64,000 bases of DNA from Natronobeatus ordinarius (lineage in GTDB: Archaea; Halobacteriota; Halobacteria; Halobacteriales; Natrialbaceae), in NCBI RefSeq assembly GCF_024362485.1, contig NZ_CP101456.1, positions 3,410,001 to 3,474,000 on the forward strand, given 5' to 3'. The notes under the pieces were generated by a model. It did not search any database, was not told where the DNA came from, and saw only the letters and a program-made list of their open reading frames with translations. The translations under genes and the position numbers were made by a program. Shown one piece after another: positions 60,439-64,000 of the stretch. Positions within the stretch are counted from its first letter, which is position 1. Each line of letters starts with the position of its first letter.

Positions 60439-63400
60439 ATGTTAGGCCCGTTTCGAGTAGTGATACCGAAGTTTATACGCAGAAGATATGCGTTGAAGTT
60501 TGCGATCGGGCTTTTGATCCTCGGCCTCGCCATCGGTGTGGCGGGTTTTCTCGGTACGGGAGAAATCGCGGCGGAGGTCGAAAGCCAGGCGTTCGAGGAG
60601 CAATCTGCACTCGCGGATACGGAAGCGCGGAACTTCGAACGGTGGCACGAGTCGAATCTCCTGGTCACTGATTCACTCACCAACCACGACGTTATCCAGG
60701 ACGGTGATCCCAGCTCGGCGTATCTTAGCACCCAGAGAGACGGGTTTAGCGGGGCGAGCCATATACACTACATCGACGACGAAGCGGGCGAAGTTGTCGC
60801 CAGTTCGTACACACCGCTCGAGGGGAGGTCCTTCGACGAAATCGATGCGCCGTGGACCGAGCTCCCAACGTTCGACGAGATGGACCCCGAGGAGTACAGA
60901 GAAGCGAGATTCGTTGGGACCCACACGTCCGTCGTCGGTGAGGAGGTTGCCGTCTACGTCCAACCCGTCGAAGTGTCACGGGTGACCGCCGAAGGGACGG
61001 CTGACGACTTCGAGGGCACGATCGTCTACACCGTCAGCCTTCAGTCGCTCGGCGACGGCATGCTCAACGACGATGGCCGAATCGCGTACGTCGTGGATCA
61101 GTCGTCAGAAACGGTTATCGTCGACCCGACTGGTTCGTCACTATTCGAAGGGTACGGACACGCCAATATACTGGACGGCGCTTCCGGATCGGCCACCATC
61201 GACAGGGTTTCGGACTCGCTCGAACAGTCGCTCGTGAGAGACGACGCTCACGGGGCAGCAGACTACCACCGACAGGAGTACATCGCCTCCTACGCACAGA
61301 TTCCGGGCGAAGAGAATCTCTACGTCGTCGTCCACACCCCCGAAGAGCAGGCGTTCGGATTCGCCTACACCATCCAGGAGTACGGCACTTACCTCTCTAT
61401 CGGGGGAACACTCTTTATCGTCCTCGTGGGTGGCATCATCGCCCGAAATACCTCCAGGTCGCTCAATCACCTCGAGAACCAGGCCAAGCGGATCGGTGAG
61501 GGTGACCTCGAAGTCGAGTTCGAGACCAAGCGCATCGACAGTATCGGGCAACTCTACGACGAATTCGCCCGAATGCGTGACTCCCTGAAACGTCAGATTC
61601 TGGAGGCTCAGGAAGCCCGCGAGGAGGCAGAACGCGCTCGCGTGGAAACCGAGAAAGTCAACGCCGAACTCGAGGCAAAAGCAGACGAGTACCGACGCGT
61701 GATGCGATCCTGTGCACAGGGAGACCTCACGGCCCGTCTCGATCCCGAGACCGAGAACGAGTCCATGCGCGAGATCGGTGAGGAGTTCAACCTGATGATC
61801 GGCGAGATCGAAGAGACGACCGCGAACCTCAAAGCGTTCGCATCCGAGGTCGCGACGCGTTCCGAACAGGTGACTGCGAGTTCCGAGGAAGTCAGGTCGG
61901 CGTCCGAACAGGTCACGAGTTCGGTTCAGGAGATCTCCGACGGTGCAGATCGTCAGAACGAGAGTCTTCAGTCGGTCACCCACGAGATGAACGGCCTCTC
62001 GACGACGACCGAAGAGATCGCCGCCTCGTCCAACGAGGTCGCCGACATCGCCGAACGGACCGCAAAAACTGGTCGAAGCGGTCGCGAAGCGGCCCAGCAG
62101 GCGATCGCCGGGATGAACCAGATCGAGACCGAGTCCGAGGCCGCCGTCGAAGAGATCGAGCGACTCGAGGCGGAGATGGGACAGATCGACGAACTCCTGA
62201 CGTTCATCACCGAGATCGCCGAGCAGACCAACATGCTGGCGTTGAACGCCAACATCGAAGCCGCCCGCTCGGGATCGTCGGGTGAGGGCTTCTCGGTGGT
62301 CGCCAGCGAAGTCAAAGAGCTGGCCGAGGAGACCAAAGACGCAGCAGAGGACATCGAACGGCGCCTCGATCGGATCCAGACCCAGACCGAACGGACGGCC
62401 GAGGAAGTCCAGGCGACGAGCCAGCACGTCTCAGAGAACAAGGCGTCCGTCGAGAGCGCGGTCGAGGCGCTCGACGAGATTGCCGAGTACGCGACGGAGA
62501 CGAACAACGGCGTGCAAGAGATCTCCGCGGCCAGTCAGCAGCAGGCAGCGTCGACCCAGGAAGTCGTCGCGATGGTCGACGAGGCGGCGACGATCGCCGA
62601 GCAGACGAGTGCCGAAAGCGAAAACGTGGCCGCTGCAGCCGAAGAGCAGACCTCCTCGCTCACCGAAGTCTCACAGAGTGCGAACGACCTCGCGGGCAAA
62701 GCTGTCCAGCTCTCCCAGGCGCTGGATCGCTTCGACACCGACGCCGACGTCGCCGATCTAGAGGACGGCGCCGACCTCGAAGGCGAGAGTGCCATCCTCT
62801 CTGAGGGTGGTGATCTGATCGACGCCCTTCAGGCTGACGACTTCGGGACGGATGGCGAGTCGGACGAACCGCTCGAGGGATTCACCTACGAAGAAGAGCC
62901 GATGGGTGACGACTCGGACGACGACGAGCCACTCGCAGTGGGACCAGCAGACGAATCGGCGGCCTCCGAGACCGAACCGGCGGACGCGTTCGACGCCAGT
63001 CGACCCACTGAATCCGACGACGCGACCGATCCACTCACGGCCTTAGAGGACGAGTTCGAAGCGAGAGACGAGCCACTCGCCGTGGACCCGAGTGATGAAT
63101 CGGAGACGGTCGAGTCAGAACCTGCTGACACGGTCGCGGCTGGACCGGCCGACCAACACGACGAGGACGAAGAGCCGTTCGCGGTCGGACCGGCCGACAC
63201 CGACGGAGCGGAGTCCACCATCGAGTCCGAGGAAGCGGCCGACCCGCTCGCGGCTCTCGGTGACGAACCTGACGACGACAGTGACGGAGCCGACGAGGCG
63301 ATCGCCGTCGACCCCGTCGACGAATCCGAGGAACCGGTCGATTCACTCGAGTTCGACTCGACCGACGACGCAGACGACCTCTTCGACGCGGAACCAGCCG

Positions 63401-63570
63401 ACGACGTCGAAGCCGACGGAGACGACTCGAGCGAACACGGAGACGAATCGGCACAGGAAGCCGACGGAGACGACTCGAGCGAACACGGAGACGAATCGGC
63501 ACAGGAAGCCGACGGAGACGACTCGAGCGAACACGGAGACGACGTGTTCTCCTTTGGCGACAGTCGCTGA
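60439..63570 (+). CDS. Membrane chemoreceptor (methyl-accepting chemotaxis transducer)
   Basis: 1043 residues. Membrane helix 1 (about 14-38), an extracellular CACHE-like sensor (about 40-310, with '[10 protein letters not shown]'), helix 2 (about 317-337), HAMP ('[20 protein letters not shown]'), a second HAMP-like segment (about 408-470) and the signalling domain (about 480-760) with tip '[20 protein letters not shown]'. From about 775 the C-terminus is a ~270-residue acidic tail with repeats, unusual for this family. It signals to CheA/CheW; the ligand is unknown. A cheR gene follows convergently. Confidence 0.95.
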   Translation: MLGPFRVVIPKFIRRRYALKFAIGLLILGLAIGVAGFLGTGEIAAEVESQAFEEQSALADTEARNFERWHESNLLVTDSLTNHDVIQDGDPSSAYLSTQRDGFSGASHIHYIDDEAGEVVASSYTPLEGRSFDEIDAPWTELPTFDEMDPEEYREARFVGTHTSVVGEEVAVYVQPVEVSRVTAEGTADDFEGTIVYTVSLQSLGDGMLNDDGRIAYVVDQSSETVIVDPTGSSLFEGYGHANILDGASGSATIDRVSDSLEQSLVRDDAHGAADYHRQEYIASYAQIPGEENLYVVVHTPEEQAFGFAYTIQEYGTYLSIGGTLFIVLVGGIIARNTSRSLNHLENQAKRIGEGDLEVEFETKRIDSIGQLYDEFARMRDSLKRQILEAQEAREEAERARVETEKVNAELEAKADEYRRVMRSCAQGDLTARLDPETENESMREIGEEFNLMIGEIEETTANLKAFASEVATRSEQVTASSEEVRSASEQVTSSVQEISDGADRQNESLQSVTHEMNGLSTTTEEIAASSNEVADIAERTAKTGRSGREAAQQAIAGMNQIETESEAAVEEIERLEAEMGQIDELLTFITEIAEQTNMLALNANIEAARSGSSGEGFSVVASEVKELAEETKDAAEDIERRLDRIQTQTERTAEEVQATSQHVSENKASVESAVEALDEIAEYATETNNGVQEISAASQQQAASTQEVVAMVDEAATIAEQTSAESENVAAAAEEQTSSLTEVSQSANDLAGKAVQLSQALDRFDTDADVADLEDGADLEGESAILSEGGDLIDALQADDFGTDGESDEPLEGFTYEEEPMGDDSDDDEPLAVGPADESAASETEPADAFDASRPTESDDATDPLTALEDEFEARDEPLAVDPSDESETVESEPADTVAAGPADQHDEDEEPFAVGPADTDGAESTIESEEAADPLAALGDEPDDDSDGADEAIAVDPVDESEEPVDSLEFDSTDDADDLFDAEPADDVEADGDDSSEHGDESAQEADGDDSSEHGDESAQEADGDDSSEHGDDVFSFGDSR
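63412..63542. repeat. 48-base tandem repeat in the chemoreceptor tail
   Basis: Two exact 48-base units (63412-63459 and 63460-63507) and a 35-base third copy. Each codes for 16 residues ([16 protein letters not shown]). Exact identity indicates recent expansion. Confidence 0.9.
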
Positions 63571-63758
63571 TCGGCTCTGGCGCGGCCGAACGTTGGTTTT
63601 CTACCGGTTCGAATGTGGTCTGTTAGCCACTGAACGTCATTCCACACCCTGCTCGTGATTCAGCAGCCAGAACTGGCGTGACTCGCCGGTCCTGATCGCG
63701 CCACTGCAAGCGGTGTCCACCGCGTTTTAGTTGGTACTCTAGATGAGCATAAGTAGTC

Positions 63759-63780
63759 CTCACGGAACGAACCCCGTGAG
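63759..63780. repeat. Hairpin between convergent chemoreceptor and cheR genes
   Basis: CTCACGG (63759-63765) and CCGTGAG (63774-63780) form a 7-base stem with an 8-base loop, just after the cheR stop on the minus strand. Possible terminator hairpin; no clear T-run. Confidence 0.35.
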
Positions 63781-63796
63781 CGAGTGTTGTGGTAGG

Positions 63797-64000
63797 CTAC
63801 TGGATTCGAATCGGATCGCGCTCCAACCGGTAGATCCGAAGTCGTCCGTCGTGGACGGCGAATGTCGACTTTAGGTCCGGCGGAATCGTCTCGGCTTTTC
63901 CGATCACGAGATAGCCTTCCGGACGGAGCGAGTTCGCGATCGTTTCGAGGATCGGTTGTTTGTACTCGGCGTCGATGTAGATGAACAGGTTTCGGCAGAT
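63797..64000 (-). CDS. cheR: Chemotaxis protein methyltransferase CheR (3' part)
   Basis: The frame enters from the window's right edge and ends at TAG 63797-63799; 67 codons are seen. 'CRNLFIYI', 'ILETIANSLRPEGYLVIG' and 'KAETIP' are the CheR S-adenosylmethionine-binding C-terminal section, and it ends 'RIYRLERDPIRIQ'. CheR methylates Glu residues of chemoreceptors such as the one encoded next door. Convergent with that gene. Confidence 0.9.
   Translation of the reverse strand: MCRNLFIYIDAEYKQPILETIANSLRPEGYLVIGKAETIPPDLKSTFAVHDGRLRIYRLERDPIRIQ

Noticed and set aside
63412-63542. 48-base repeats considered as a CRISPR or attachment site
   Set aside because: They are contiguous, in frame within the chemoreceptor, and have no spacers.

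Overview
The window comes from a halophilic archaeon, most likely of the Natrialbaceae (Natrinema/Haloterrigena/Natrialba type). The evidence is a GC-rich, CTCGAG-rich sequence, very acidic predicted proteins, TATA boxes about 25-30 bases upstream of start codons (leaderless transcription), and marker proteins: TFB, the proteasome-activating nucleotidase, Mre11/Rad50, archease/RtcB, a HalOD1 domain protein and the haloarchaeal type IV pilus set. No rRNA, tRNA, CRISPR array or insertion sequence was recognised. Family names come from reading motifs by eye; no database search was run.

Layout. 1-5.9 kb (all minus strand): an accessory locus with a secreted vWA/calcium-repeat protein, a CxxC protein, a PD-(D/E)XK-type nuclease domain and two paralogous helical proteins. 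It looks like a secreted toxin with two immunity-like genes, with at least one probable frameshift. 5.9-7.2 kb: a TrmB-like regulator overlapping a HalOD1 gene. 7.3-13.5 kb: menaquinone synthesis (menF-menD, and menB separately), with a membrane DnaJ protein and a cupin between. 13.5-17.4 kb: molybdenum-linked genes (sulfite-oxidase-like enzyme, YqeC, MobA), a CBS protein and small proteins. 17.8-19.5 kb: proteasome ATPase PAN and a winged-helix protein.

19.6-29.6 kb is the most unusual region. It holds a NosL lipoprotein, a NosL-NosD fusion, two TasA/DUF1102-like secreted proteins (one carrying a C-terminal NosL module), two more NosL-type Tat lipoproteins that are recent duplicates of that module, an archaeal signal peptidase I and a DUF5305 membrane protein. 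No nosZ, nosF or nosY is present. It may be a copper-binding extracellular filament or envelope system.

29.6-46.3 kb: mre11-rad50, a PIN/RHH toxin-antitoxin pair with a clear palindromic operator, an alkaline-phosphatase-superfamily enzyme, inorganic pyrophosphatase, PadR, DUF7108-rnhA, tfb, a winged-helix/membrane pair, a DUF4399 lipoprotein, nreA, small membrane proteins, an AI-2E transporter, a GNAT enzyme and archease. 46.4-49.3 kb: rtcB interrupted by a LAGLIDADG intein at the active-site cysteine. 49.9-58.9 kb: a seven-gene type IV pilus operon (ATPase, membrane platform, five pilin-like proteins). 59-64 kb: a protein with decapeptide repeats, a membrane chemoreceptor, and the 3' end of cheR.
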